A DNA stretch of 64,000 nt from a virus (IMGVR_UViG_3300032397_000008:19040-83039); one strand, 5' to 3'. Numbered from the stretch's first letter, positions 1 to 7,519 are shown. The notes: a model not told the origin generated them from the letters alone. Numbers and translations are program-made.

Positions 1-549
1 GCCCGTGTGGTTTGGGATGAAGAGAACAATCGTCCAAAGATCATTGCCCAAGGCACTACGTTCCCGTTCCTGGTGCAGGAATTAAGCAAAGGGCTTATGG
101 AACTTGTGTCACGCAAAGGGCTTCCATCTGATCAAGAGAAGATGAAGGGTGCGATCGAGAAGGCAGACTTGGTTACTAATGAGACCTGGGCAATGATCTT
201 GGGTCGTCGGATATGGATGGATTTCGTAGAACAGGTAGGGGATGAAGATGAGCTGACGATGAACTTGTATGACAAGATCATCCAGATGGAACCTGACGAG
301 TATCACGCCACTATTAAGACGCTTCTTGCCGGTGGATCCCAAGCTGGTGAATTGATGCAGCAGATGGTCCATGAGATTAAGGTAGACATGGAGCTAGAGG
401 ATTCTGACGAGTTCAAGCGGTCTGAGAGCGGAGGAGAGCCTGAAGGTCCTGAGTTCGGTGGTCCGTCTGAGTTCGAACCTCCTGATCCGGAAGCCTGGAG
501 AGGTGGCGAGTCTGTTAAGAAAACGGTCGATGATCTGCTTAATGGCTAG
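1..549 (+). CDS. Unknown phage protein, 5' end outside window
   Basis: The frame is open from the first base, so the true start probably lies upstream; a GTG at 7 is only the first start codon visible. The visible part is helical and acidic. It ends in a Gly/Pro/Glu-rich, probably disordered stretch (about residues 135-170) and a short basic-acidic tail. I do not recognise a domain. Its stop overlaps by 4 bases the end of the convergent gene 546-1037. In this phage, acidic low-complexity tails occur in virion proteins and the SSB, but that alone does not assign a role. Confidence 0.65.
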   Translation, partial: ARVVWDEENNRPKIIAQGTTFPFLVQELSKGLMELVSRKGLPSDQEKMKGAIEKADLVTNETWAMILGRRIWMDFVEQVGDEDELTMNLYDKIIQMEPDEYHATIKTLLAGGSQAGELMQQMVHEIKVDMELEDSDEFKRSESGGEPEGPEFGGPSEFEPPDPEAWRGGESVKKTVDDLLNG

Positions 550-1037
550 ACCTTTACGCCAATTTCTTTTAGACAGTTGTCACACCGGTAGAAGACGATC
601 TTGATGGGTTCATCAGGCGTTCCTGCTTCCTGTTCTCTTACCGGATGTCCCATCACTTCAGCTCCGCAGTGATAGCATTTTTTTCCGCTGATCTGCGGTC
701 GGGGCACCCTGGGCGTTGGTTTGACTACTGGTGCCGGAACTGGAACGAACTGTGGGATGGCAGGGGCTGGGGGTGCCGGAACTGGAACGAACTGCGGGAC
801 GGTAGGGGATGCTGGTTCTTCGTGGGGAACGAATTGTTGAGGACCCAGAACAGCGATCGGTTCGGCTTTATTTACCGATTGTGTGCTAGATGTAGACGTT
901 GTGATGACCGGTTTGGGTTTTGACCAGAAATTCCAGGCAATTATCCACCCAGTTGCCAGCGTTACTGTGAACATAAGCGATTGAATGACAAAGAGTAACG
1001 TCAATATAGTGAGTAGCAGCAGAAGGTTGTCGTTCAT
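546..1037 (-). CDS. Membrane-anchored protein with C-terminal zinc ribbon
   Basis: I chose the ATG at 1037 because it begins directly with a hydrophobic segment (residues about 3-37, one or two membrane passes). A Pro/Val/Ala-rich linker with repeated VPVPAP-type units follows. The C-terminal domain has cysteine pairs C121/C124 and C152/C155, the spacing of a zinc ribbon. The frame is open further upstream, but that part looks like non-coding leader. The likely topology is an inner-membrane anchor with a cytosolic zinc module on a flexible stalk. No function can be assigned. The divergent element at 1079-1097 may drive it. Confidence 0.7.
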   Translation of the reverse strand: MNDNLLLLLTILTLLFVIQSLMFTVTLATGWIIAWNFWSKPKPVITTSTSSTQSVNKAEPIAVLGPQQFVPHEEPASPTVPQFVPVPAPPAPAIPQFVPVPAPVVKPTPRVPRPQISGKKCYHCGAEVMGHPVREQEAGTPDEPIKIVFYRCDNCLKEIGVKV

Positions 1038-1078
1038 ATGGGCGATTTTGTTCTTGCGTTTGGCATTTGTTTCAGTTA

Positions 1079-1097
1079 CCGTTCTACAAGTAAGAAC
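1079..1097. promoter_or_regulatory. Motif A promoter-like palindrome, divergent
   Basis: CCGTTCTACAAGTAAGAAC contains GTTCT and its complement AGAAC, so the GTTCT(T)A box occurs on both strands. On the plus strand it ends six bases before the ATG at 1103. On the minus strand it faces the membrane-protein gene. An almost identical element lies at 29545-29564. Confidence 0.55.
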
Positions 1098-1102
1098 AGA
1101 AT

Positions 1103-1276
1103 ATGAACCGGAAAGACACAACGAACTACAGCCACGGTGACAAAGTCCGCAAGCCAACCACTTGGTCTTGCGAGGCAGGCCCCTTCACAGTCGCAATCAC
1201 TTGTGGGCACATTCACTATCGTCTGAGGTTAACAAAGCTCAGCACAAGGATATTGGGCGAGTCCGGGAACAGTTAG
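1103..1276 (+). CDS. Small unknown protein (57 aa)
   Basis: A 57-codon frame starts with ATG six bases after a motif A element. The product is basic and has two cysteines and two histidines (C23, C34, H36, H38 region), which could bind a metal, but the pattern fits no finger I know. It lies upstream of the gene at 1301 in the same direction. Support comes from the promoter-like element, start placement and otherwise empty sequence rather than homology. Confidence 0.5.
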   Translation: MNRKDTTNYSHGDKVRKPTTWSCEAGPFTVAITCGHIHYRLRLTKLSTRILGESGNS

Positions 1277-1300
1277 CGGAGTGGACGGCAGCAATTGAGA

Positions 1301-1936
1301 ATGCAGGCCATGAATTTCAAAGTTAAGTTGTATTCGTTTGTAAAGCGTTGCTTCATGTTTTTCGTACTCCTATGCGCCTCCAGGAGTAAGCGGAGGCAAC
1401 TGAAGAAGACACGTTCGATTGTCAAGCGTTACGTTAAGGATCACCCCGATGTAATGGATGGGGTGATGAAAGCATACTACGCTTATCACGCTCCTCATTT
1501 TCGGTTAGTGTTCAGTGGACATAATTTTTTGGGGTGTTTTCGCACGTCAAAATGTGCATGGTGCGGACGAAGCCGTGAAATGGTGCGTCATGATAATTTG
1601 CCGGCTCAGTGCCTGCACAGACCAATCAGTGCCGATCGACCAATCGTGGATGTAGTCTTGGAGGAAGAACAAAAAAGTTATGTTCTTTTGGAACGTGCTG
1701 GGAAGGATGTTCCAAAACTGATTGCTAAAATGGGTATGAGCGGTGAAACACTGGCCGTGCTGCACCACACGCATGGGTATGATCCCGATATGGTGGCATT
1801 GGCTTTGGACATGCTACACTCAGAATCGACGGTTAATATTCACTCGTTAATGCCTGAGTATGAACTAGCAATGAACCGAGAACGGGCACGATCAAAGGCG
1901 GTTCATCGAGAAACTGTAGTCATTGCACAAATATGA
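1301..1936 (+). CDS. Unknown protein with CxxC knuckle
   Basis: The protein is about 211 residues. The start could be ATG 1301 or ATG 1310. A short hydrophobic N-terminal stretch (YSFVKRCFMFFVLLCAS) could be a membrane anchor or signal-like segment, followed by a very basic patch (SRSKRRQLKKTR). A CAWC knuckle lies in the middle. The stop overlaps the start of the ligase gene by 4 bases, so the two genes are probably translationally coupled. I do not recognise a family. Confidence 0.6.
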   Translation: MQAMNFKVKLYSFVKRCFMFFVLLCASRSKRRQLKKTRSIVKRYVKDHPDVMDGVMKAYYAYHAPHFRLVFSGHNFLGCFRTSKCAWCGRSREMVRHDNLPAQCLHRPISADRPIVDVVLEEEQKSYVLLERAGKDVPKLIAKMGMSGETLAVLHHTHGYDPDMVALALDMLHSESTVNIHSLMPEYELAMNRERARSKAVHRETVVIAQI

Positions 1937-3930
1937 ACTTCAAAGCGAAGATCGAACAACTTCGGGCGGAGATTACCCGGCACGGCCGTCTCTATTACAA
2001 CCAACAACCCGAAATCAGCGACGCCGATTATGACGTAAAGTTCAAGGAGTTGGGGGATCTTGAACGTCGGTTTCCTGAGTATGACGATCCGAACTCCCCC
2101 ACGGCACGAGTTGGCAGTCAGGTAGAGAGCGATTTCTCCCAAGGACGGCACAATCATAAAATGTTGTCTTTGGACAATACTTATAGCGCCGAGGAGGTTG
2201 CTACCTTCTTTGATCAGGATGATAAGCTCAAGGTGGTTGTGGCCGGAGAACCGAAGTTCGATGGGTGTTCCCTGGCACTTCACTATCGGGGTGGTCAGTT
2301 GGTACAGGCGATTACCCGAGGAGACGGATCAGTCGGTGAAGACGTGACACGCAGCGCCAGGACCATCAGGAGTATTCCGCTTGTTTTGCACCAACCTATT
2401 GACTTGGAGGTGCGAGGAGAGGTTGTCATGCAATTTTCGGTCTTCGCGGCATTGAATGCGGAGCTGGAGAAACAGGGCGAAGATTTGTTTGCCAACCCAC
2501 GCAACGCCGCCTCGGGCACGCTTAAGCAGAAAGATTCTCGGGTGGTTGCAAAGCGCAACCTTACGTTTATTGCTTATAGCTTGATCTCCGGTCACGTCCA
2601 TAGAACTCATGGCGACGCCATCTATAGCTTGCGGGAGATTGGATTCGTCACACCTATGAACGTGCCCGCTGTCAATGGACATAAGATTGAGGCGCTGTTT
2701 CTAGTTGAGGCGGATGCCATGTCCATCGGTCACGTGATCGAACGTTTCTCTGAATTGCGAGACAACTTCGACTTTCCTATCGATGGTGTCGTTTTCAAGA
2801 TCAACGATATTCAACTTCAGACCGAATTAGGCGATGGAACGCGTGCTCCTAAATGGGCAACAGCTTACAAGTATCCGCCGGAGCGTAAGATAACCCAGCT
2901 TCTTGATATTGAGGTTAGCGTGGGCCGTCATGGCACGATCACACCGGTTGCAATCCTCGCCCCAGTTCAACTTTCCGGTGTCACAGTGACCCGTGCAAGT
3001 CTGTGCAATCAGAACGAAGTTGATCGTTTGGGGATTGCCATCGGGGACGATGTTTATGTGGAACGGAGCGCTGACGTTATCCCAAAACTAATGGGTATAG
3101 CAAAAAAGAACACGGTGCAAACATGGCATCTGCCAGAGCAGTGTCCTTGCTGCAATACCAGGCTGTTGCGGGCTCAGGGCATGGTTGCTTACAAGTGTCC
3201 GAATCACTATTGCAAGGACCAGATTCGCCAGCGCCTGGAGCATGCATGCAGCAGGTCCGCATTGTACATCGACGGTGTTGGACCGGTGTTCATCGCCATG
3301 CTGATTCATCAAGGGGTAACCGACCTGTTGGGTCTTATGACGGTCGAGGTTGATGAGACGTCTGCCGCTAAGCGAAAGTTTGTCAAAGAGCGTAAGAAGG
3401 CGTTTCAGGCTCCATTGTGGCGTAAGCTGTATGCTTTGGGGATTGAGGGCGTAGGAAAATCCAAGTGTCAGGACTTGGTCTCACGGTGGAAATCTTTAGG
3501 TGAAATTGTAGACAACTTTGAGGAAGCCGAAACGGTGGTGCTCGGAGAAGTCCACGCTGCTAGTGTCGCTGATTTCCTACAGGAAAACGTGAGCCTGATC
3601 GAAGGATTGGAGAAGGCGGGATTTCATTTTGAGGAGGATAAGCAGAATATCGGACCGTTGTCGGGTAAGACGTTCGTCATCACGGGAACGCTTATGAGCG
3701 GTAAGCGGGATGACGTGATCCGCAAGATCGAGGCGGCCGGCGGCCGGGTTAGCAGTAGCGTGACGAAGAAGGTACAGTATCTGGTGTGCGGCATAGAGGG
3801 CGGTGCCAACAAGGCCGCTGCGGCGCAGAAGCTAGGTACTACAGTCATAAGCGAAGAGCGGCTTTATGCTCTTCTCGGGGAGGAAATGACACTTGTTAAC
3901 AATTCTCTGGGAGAAGGCGGAGGATTGTAG
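1933..3930 (+). CDS. ligA: NAD+-dependent DNA ligase
   Basis: LigA seals nicks using NAD+ and forms an enzyme-AMP intermediate. The protein is full length at 665 residues, as in bacterial LigA. In order: the Ia/adenylation domain with the KFDG motif (K108 is the nucleotidyl lysine), an OB domain, a four-cysteine zinc finger (CPCC...C...C, about 403-430), helix-hairpin-helix repeats, and a C-terminal BRCT domain starting near LSGKTFVITG (about residue 575). All catalytic blocks appear intact. Its start overlaps the previous stop. Phages more often carry ATP-dependent ligases, so a complete bacterial-type enzyme suggests acquisition from a bacterium. It likely works in replication or recombination with the UvsX/gp46 set. 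Confidence 0.95.
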   Translation: MNFKAKIEQLRAEITRHGRLYYNQQPEISDADYDVKFKELGDLERRFPEYDDPNSPTARVGSQVESDFSQGRHNHKMLSLDNTYSAEEVATFFDQDDKLKVVVAGEPKFDGCSLALHYRGGQLVQAITRGDGSVGEDVTRSARTIRSIPLVLHQPIDLEVRGEVVMQFSVFAALNAELEKQGEDLFANPRNAASGTLKQKDSRVVAKRNLTFIAYSLISGHVHRTHGDAIYSLREIGFVTPMNVPAVNGHKIEALFLVEADAMSIGHVIERFSELRDNFDFPIDGVVFKINDIQLQTELGDGTRAPKWATAYKYPPERKITQLLDIEVSVGRHGTITPVAILAPVQLSGVTVTRASLCNQNEVDRLGIAIGDDVYVERSADVIPKLMGIAKKNTVQTWHLPEQCPCCNTRLLRAQGMVAYKCPNHYCKDQIRQRLEHACSRSALYIDGVGPVFIAMLIHQGVTDLLGLMTVEVDETSAAKRKFVKERKKAFQAPLWRKLYALGIEGVGKSKCQDLVSRWKSLGEIVDNFEEAETVVLGEVHAASVADFLQENVSLIEGLEKAGFHFEEDKQNIGPLSGKTFVITGTLMSGKRDDVIRKIEAAGGRVSSSVTKKVQYLVCGIEGGANKAAAAQKLGTTVISEERLYALLGEEMTLVNNSLGEGGGL

Positions 3931-4222
3931 ACAATTGACTCATATTCGCTAACGTCTGATTATCATATAGTTATGAAGCAAATAATTTCTTGTAACTCGT
4001 GCTTGACTTCTCGGTTCTATAGGAGTATCGTCAGAATAGTCAGAGGCAAGGTGATTTGGCGATAGTTAGAATGGAAATGCGACAACACTGGACAAGTCAG
4101 TATAGGTTGGAGACGCTGAAATCAGCGATGATCCCGACCTTTTGTACCCATAAAGGGTTACCTGTGGTCGCCGATGCAGAAAGAAAAAGTGTGGTGGGAT
4201 AGGCGACCGAAGAAAAAGATTT

Positions 4223-4255
4223 CCCCACCACACCGAAAGGTTTGGTGGGTTTTTT
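4223..4255 (+). terminator. Rho-independent terminator
   Basis: The stem CCCACCA/TGGTGGG, extended by an inner ACC-GAAA-GGT tetraloop, is followed by six T residues. It lies inside the large non-coding region and would end transcripts coming from ligA or from the first part of that region. Confidence 0.7.
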
Positions 4256-4499
4256 GTTGGTTGGAGTTAGAAAGTCTCGGGTAGGAAAACCGCCGAGCGG
4301 CAGAGACAAAACTGCGACGGTAGAGGCAGAGCGTGAAAGCGCAGAGCCGGTGGCAGATCAGGGGCAGCCCGTGTGGTCTGACATCACCAACCTTAGGTCA
4401 AGCGTATTCAGATGCGCTTCACGATAGAAAGTGCGTTCTTGGGAAGAGAGACGGGTCAGACGTTTCTTCGACAGTTTCTCTTCCTTCAATTTTAATGGA

Positions 4500-4562
4500 A
4501 AGGTGGTAGGCTTAGAAGCAGCCAGCCATAAGAGTGACTCGTCCTTCTCTCACGAACCTGTC
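4500..4562 (+). ncRNA. 23S rRNA GTPase-associated-centre-like segment
   Basis: GTAGGCTTAGAAGCAGCCA (4506-4524) matches the helix 43 hairpin of bacterial 23S rRNA, the L11- and thiostrepton-binding site near E. coli 1067, apart from the natural variation at 1061. It is followed by AAGAGTG...CTCAC, resembling helix 44. AGGT/ACCT could close the element. The rRNA comparison is from memory of the conserved 58-nucleotide fragment. Confidence 0.5.
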
Positions 4563-4778
4563 AAGAATCAACTTGCCAGATGACCCCGAAGTCCGAATAC
4601 AAGGGAATCCTTCCAACCTCAGCAATGAGGCCATAGGGCCTTTGCGGAAGGGATGAAAGCGTGGAGCAGCCCGTCAAGCCGGGCGAGGGCTACCGAGTAA
4701 GAAGCGGCGGGATACATGACGGTATTCCGGTCTTTAGCGTAACAGCACGCCTTTCCGTTATTTTTAACATTAGTTTTT

Positions 4779-4852
4779 GCGGGTGTGGTTTAATAGTAGA
4801 ATGTGGCCTTGCCGAGGCTAAGACGAGGGAGCATAACCCTTCACCCGCTCCA
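4779..4852 (+). tRNA. tRNA-Gly(GCC)
   Basis: The acceptor GCGGGTG/CACCCGC is perfect, with discriminator T and encoded CCA. The anticodon loop TTGCCGA gives GCC. The T-loop AGCATAA is non-canonical. First tRNA of the array. Confidence 0.85.
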
Positions 4853-4868
4853 TTTTGCGGCAATTCGT

Positions 4869-4942
4869 GGTGTCATCGTTTAGTGGCAGGACATAACTCT
4901 GGCAGAGTTGAGACGGGAGTCCGATTCTCCTTGATTCCACCA
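4869..4942 (+). tRNA. tRNA-Ala(GGC)
   Basis: The acceptor GGTGTCA/TGATTCC has one T-T mismatch and one G-T pair. The stem TAACT/AGTTG carries the loop CTGGCAG (anticodon GGC). The T-loop is TCCGATT, one of the few in this array without G55. CCA is encoded. Confidence 0.7.
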
Positions 4943-5190
4943 ATTTCTCAACCACCCTATCTTTTGTACCGATCGTGCATCAGCAGTAAAATGTATACAC
5001 GTTCTCGTGTATGTGCTGTTAAGATGCGTTGTTTCTTTGACAGTCTATTAGGCGTCCGACACGCCTAGCACGGGGTCAACACATCCTCGTCTGGATGGAG
5101 TGCTCGTGGAACGCTGCTAAAAGCGGTCAGGATAAACCACTTAGGTGGGCAGCCCTGACAGTCACTAATCGGTCAGTAAAGGACTTCGGG
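4943..5190 (+). ncRNA. Structured non-coding spacer
   Basis: No gene is visible. The first part folds as a long hairpin (GCATC...GATGC enclosing GCAG/GCTGT-type pairs and ATACAC-gttctc-GTGTAT, 4977-5027). AGGCGT/ACGCCT, CATCC/GGATG and CCACTT-type hairpins follow. The 24-base sequence at 5154-5177 recurs inverted at 22674-22697. Its position between tRNAs suggests an RNA processed from the same transcript. Confidence 0.35.
5154..5177 (+). repeat. 24-bp sequence inverted relative to 22674-22697
   Basis: Partner of the copy at 22674; about 17.5 kb apart in opposite orientation, with flanking similarity extending a few bases on the TTTA side. Confidence 0.6.
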
Positions 5191-5274
5191 GGGCACGTGG
5201 TTCAACCAGAATAGCAGATGGTCCAGCTTCAAAACCTGGCAGCCTTAAAGGTGCAAGTCCTTTCGTGCCTACCA
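5191..5274 (+). tRNA. tRNA-Leu(CAA)
   Basis: The acceptor GGGCACG/CGTGCCT has discriminator A and encoded CCA. The anticodon loop TTCAAAA gives CAA, with a C-C mismatch at 31-39. The D-arm is long, as in other Leu tRNAs here, but the variable loop is only about 7 bases. T-loop TGCAAGT. Confidence 0.7.
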
Positions 5275-5302
5275 TTTGTAATTGTTCCACGTGAAGAATC
5301 AT

Positions 5303-5377
5303 CAGGTACGTGATGTAAGAGTAGCATCTCAGACTGTGAATCTGACCGTACGGGTGCGAATCCCGTCTACCTGACCA
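5303..5377 (+). tRNA. tRNA-His(GTG)
   Basis: The acceptor is CAGGTAC/CTACCTG with a mismatch at the inner pair. The D-stem GATG/CATC is clear. The loop CTGTGAA on TCAGA/TCTGA gives GTG. T-loop TGCGAAT; CCA is encoded. Confidence 0.8.
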
Positions 5378-5636
5378 TTTCAAGCCAAAAAGCCAGAACG
5401 CTGGCCATGGTAATCAGCCTGTGGCTAGAGGAAGTTCAAGACTGCTCAACTCGTCGATTGGGAGGGCATTCGTGCCCGTTATCACCACAAGTCCGCAGCA
5501 ATCCTAAAGCGCCCCAGCATGTGAGTTGTGCGCTACGAGGGCATGGTTGGAGCAGCGGCTATTAGCAAGCCGCCAGGTTCGCCTGAGATAAATGTTCTGG
5601 ATAACAGAATCTTGGCTACCTTTTTGACTTGATTGT
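5378..5636 (+). ncRNA. Structured non-coding spacer
   Basis: I see no gene in this stretch. It has CTGGCCA/TGGCTAG (5403-5434 region), a GGGCA-TTCG-TGCCC hairpin with a UUCG tetraloop near 5462-5475, an AGCGGCT...AGCCGC stem near 5553-5570 and TTCTG-gataa-CAGAA near 5595. The AGCGGCT hairpin superficially resembles an anticodon arm, but no acceptor or T-arm goes with it. Confidence 0.35.
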
Positions 5637-5712
5637 GGGGACGTGGCAGACAAGTGATGCACCTGGTCCGCAACTAGGTTTAAGCGGGAGCGTTACCCGT
5701 CGTTCTCCACCA
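5637..5712 (+). tRNA. tRNA-Arg(CGC), irregular
   Basis: The acceptor GGGGACG pairs with the 3' arm only if a bulge is allowed. The stem CCTGG/CTAGG carries TCCGCAA, giving anticodon CGC with C instead of T at position 33. T-arm loop AGCGTTA; CCA is encoded. Identity is less certain than for its neighbours. Confidence 0.55.
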
Positions 5713-5719
5713 ATTTCAC

Positions 5720-5794
5720 GGGGGATTAGTGATAGTGCCAGCACAACCGGTTTGCACCCGGTAAGCAGCGGTCGGATTCCGCTATCCTCCACCA
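5720..5794 (+). tRNA. tRNA-Ala(TGC)
   Basis: The acceptor GGGGGAT/ATCCTCC has one G-T pair. The stem ACCGG/CCGGT carries TTTGCAC (anticodon TGC). T-arm AGCGG-TCGGATT-CCGCT; discriminator A; CCA is encoded. Confidence 0.85.
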
Positions 5795-5800
5795 TTTCAC

Positions 5801-5874
5801 GGGTCGGTAGTGTAACAGTAGCACAGCAGCCTCCAAACCTGCTTGTCAGGGTGCAAATCCTTGCCGACCTGCCA
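5801..5874 (+). tRNA. tRNA-Trp(CCA)
   Basis: The acceptor GGGTCGG/CCGACCT has discriminator G, as is usual for Trp. The anticodon loop CTCCAAA gives CCA, with a C-C mismatch at 31-39. The D-loop AACAGTA has only one G. T-loop TGCAAAT. Confidence 0.85.
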
Positions 5875-5880
5875 CCTTTC

Positions 5881-5955
5881 CGCCCGTTGGCCGATCCGCA
5901 AAGGCGGCGGTTTGCAGAACCGCAGAGGCTGGTGCAACTCCAGCACGGGCGTCCA
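5881..5955 (+). tRNA. tRNA-Cys(GCA)
   Basis: The acceptor CGCCCGT/ACGGGCG is perfect, with discriminator T. GCGGT-TTGCAGA-ACCGC gives GCA. T-arm GCTGG-TGCAACT-CCAGC; CCA is encoded. Confidence 0.88.
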
Positions 5956-5966
5956 TTTAGAACCAC

Positions 5967-5977
5967 GTAGTTAGGGT
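5967..5977 (+). promoter_or_regulatory. Motif B (GTAGTTA) late-promoter-like box
   Basis: GTAGTTAGGGT abuts the GTG start of the metallopeptidase gene. The box begins 11 bases before the start codon, the commonest spacing of this motif in the window. Confidence 0.55.
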
Positions 5978-6613
5978 GTGAGATCACAGGACATCATTGA
6001 GGCGATAGTTGGCGATCAACCCGAAATCACCGATTATATCGTAGACATTTCTCGGTGGGCGGCGCAGACGGAACCCGATGACGAAAACGCTGCTATCGCA
6101 CTTGCCAACAAGGCGCTGGAAGAATACCGTGTAACGTACGTAACGGGTGACCCTATCGTATCTCACGGGGGTAGAGTAGAGGCAGACGGCACTATCAAAA
6201 TTGCTGTAGACAACGGATTCTACGACTTGGTAAACAGTAAACAGTTTCCAAGTGTGATTCAGCATGAGTTCGTTCATCAGGAGCAGGTGCGCCACGCTGG
6301 CGAAGGCGCTAGTAAGATGGCGGCGAACTCGTACAACCGATGCTTGAACCCTGATGGTTCGATTAACATGAAGGAGTACTACTTAATCCCTTACGAGATT
6401 ATGGCGTATGCTAAATCTGTGGCAGACAGTTTTAAGACGGCGGGTATGAGTAAGGATGAAGTGTTGAAGATGCTTCGAACGAAAGTGCATCTATGGAAAC
6501 TTCCATCGGACGTCCAAAAGTTTATTTATCCTTACTATTCCAGGCGCAAGAAGCATCCAGACGTGTGGCACAAGTTTCTTCGTTACACGATTGACTATGT
6601 TCGGAATTGGTAA
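5978..6613 (+). CDS. Zincin-like metallopeptidase with putative capsid-targeting N-terminus
   Basis: The protein is 211 residues with HEFVH at 96-100, the HExxH zinc and catalytic motif of zincins. E140 in a downstream helix (PYEIMAYA) could be the third ligand. The N-terminus MRSQDIIEAIVGD resembles those of four or five other proteins here and holds an I-x-E site, as in T4 capsid-targeting peptides cut by gp21. I infer a protease packaged in the head and possibly delivered to the host. The GTG start is chosen because GTAGTTA lies 11 bases upstream. It is the first gene after eight tRNAs. Confidence 0.7.
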   Translation: MRSQDIIEAIVGDQPEITDYIVDISRWAAQTEPDDENAAIALANKALEEYRVTYVTGDPIVSHGGRVEADGTIKIAVDNGFYDLVNSKQFPSVIQHEFVHQEQVRHAGEGASKMAANSYNRCLNPDGSINMKEYYLIPYEIMAYAKSVADSFKTAGMSKDEVLKMLRTKVHLWKLPSDVQKFIYPYYSRRKKHPDVWHKFLRYTIDYVRNW

Positions 6614-6622
6614 AAATAATGC

Positions 6623-7165
6623 ATGGATGAGACTGTTCAAATCGCTGGGCGTTGGAACTACGAGTCATTCCTTGAGCCGATTCAATACGGTGAGACCGAA
6701 TCTTATCGACTGGCTGCTGCGTGGCTGAACGGTTGTTCTGAAGTTGAGGATTGGGGATGCGGATGTGCTTTCGCTAAGAGGTTTTTCACTACCCAGTACA
6801 TAGGCATTGACGGCAGCAAGAGTCTCTGGAATGATAAAGTTGCCGATTTGATGATTTATCGTAGCAAGACTGAGGGATTACATATACGCCATGTTCTGGA
6901 GCACAATTACCTATGGCGTCCGATCTTGCGGAACGCTCTTGACTCTTTTACCAAGCGGATGGTTCTGACCTTGTTTATCCGGCCGACACCGACGGATATG
7001 GATGTTTTTGGAACTGTGCAAAATCACTATTTTCAGGAGGTTCCAAATCGTGGCTTGTGCAAGAAAGACTTGATGGAAATGATAGGTTCGTTTTTGGTGG
7101 AAACTCACGAGCTGGATACCGGAGAGGTGGTTTACTTACTGGAAAAGAAGATCGATGGTAGTTAA
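6623..7165 (+). CDS. Class I SAM methyltransferase-like protein
   Basis: The first 100 residues fit a Rossmann methyltransferase: VEDWGCGCAFAKRFF as the SAM-binding motif I region, YIGIDGS as motif II with an acidic residue, and HIRHVLEHNY as the post-II segment of the Methyltransf_23 type. The product is 180 residues, short but plausible. The substrate is unknown; glycan or cyclitol methylation would fit the glycosyltransferases elsewhere in the window. It starts nine bases after the metallopeptidase stop. Confidence 0.6.
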   Translation: MDETVQIAGRWNYESFLEPIQYGETESYRLAAAWLNGCSEVEDWGCGCAFAKRFFTTQYIGIDGSKSLWNDKVADLMIYRSKTEGLHIRHVLEHNYLWRPILRNALDSFTKRMVLTLFIRPTPTDMDVFGTVQNHYFQEVPNRGLCKKDLMEMIGSFLVETHELDTGEVVYLLEKKIDGS

Positions 7166-7168
7166 GGT
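7158..7168 (+). promoter_or_regulatory. Motif B (GTAGTTA) late-promoter-like box
   Basis: GTAGTTAAGGTGT precedes the ATG at 7171 and overlaps the end of the upstream gene. Box-to-start distance is 13 bases. Confidence 0.5.
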
Positions 7169-7170
7169 GT

Positions 7171-7425
7171 ATGCCAAAATCTCGTGACATCATTGATGCG
7201 GTTGTGGAAGGCCATCACTACCCGGTAGAAGATGAGCCGCCGAGGGCGGGATTCACCAGCCCTGAGGAAGATACGGCATTCTACACTAAGAACCCGTTCC
7301 TGGCATATAACAAGGCTTTGGAGTTGGGTCGTCACGATGATCGCTTCTGGAGGGCTATTCGAGGGTCTGTCTACGAAAAGCCTTATGCCGAACGGTTCTT
7401 CCGCAAAAGTCGTCCGGCCGGGTAA
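7171..7425 (+). CDS. Small protein with capsid-targeting-like N-terminus
   Basis: The 84-residue product begins MPKSRDIIDAVVEGHHYP. The N-terminal helix ending in V-V-E matches the pattern shared with the genes at 5978, 16323, 53848 and 60724. The remainder is rich in Arg, Phe and Pro and has no recognisable domain. With motif B directly upstream, it is most likely a late internal head protein. It ends 8 bases before tRNA-Tyr. Confidence 0.6.
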   Translation: MPKSRDIIDAVVEGHHYPVEDEPPRAGFTSPEEDTAFYTKNPFLAYNKALELGRHDDRFWRAIRGSVYEKPYAERFFRKSRPAG

Positions 7426-7433
7426 ATAATTGT

Positions 7434-7519
7434 CCGCCACTAGACCGCTAAAGATACGGGGCAGGCTGTAAACCTGTCGTCTTCGGGCCAGGAAGGAGCA
7501 TTACCTTCGTGGCGGACCA
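7434..7519 (+). tRNA. tRNA-Tyr(GTA)
   Basis: Type II tRNA. The acceptor CCGCCAC/GTGGCGG has discriminator A. GCAGG-CTGTAAA-CCTGT gives GTA. A longer variable region (CGTCTTCGGGCCAG) is consistent with Tyr. T-arm GAAGG-AGCATTA-CCTTC. Confidence 0.85.

Larger units (their letters stand above)
3931..4778 (+). ncRNA. Large structured non-coding region, candidate ornate phage RNA
   Basis: About 850 bases without a credible gene sit between ligA and the first tRNA. It is rich in local hairpins: GAAA-capped stems (ACC-GAAA-GGT near 4233; GCGT-GAAA-GCGC near 4331), AGGCC-ATAG-GGCCT near 4628 and nested CCCG/CGGG pairs near 4668-4692. A terminator-like hairpin at 4223-4255 may split it in two. A segment near 4500-4562 resembles the 23S GTPase-associated centre. 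Large ornate RNAs (GOLLD and ROOL classes) are known beside phage tRNA arrays. I cannot show homology to either; the class is inference. Confidence 0.45.

Noticed and set aside
546-1157. Longer N-terminus (from 1157) for the membrane zinc protein
   Set aside because: The added ~40 residues overlap the promoter-like palindrome and look random; the ATG at 1037 opens directly on a hydrophobic helix.
4977-5027. CRISPR-like repeats in the array
   Set aside because: Hairpins differ in sequence and spacing; no regular direct repeats are seen anywhere in the window.
4242-5068. Small reading frames on the plus strand in the non-coding region
   Set aside because: They overlap hairpins, the terminator and tRNAs, have no start signals and look like chance frames.
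5540-5580. An anticodon arm-like hairpin (CGGCT-ATTAGCA-AGCCG)
   Set aside because: No matching acceptor or T-arm within tRNA distance.
5616-5987. Reading frames on both strands across 5616-5987
   Set aside because: They run antisense or sense through three or four tRNA genes; the repeated residues come from tRNA sequence.
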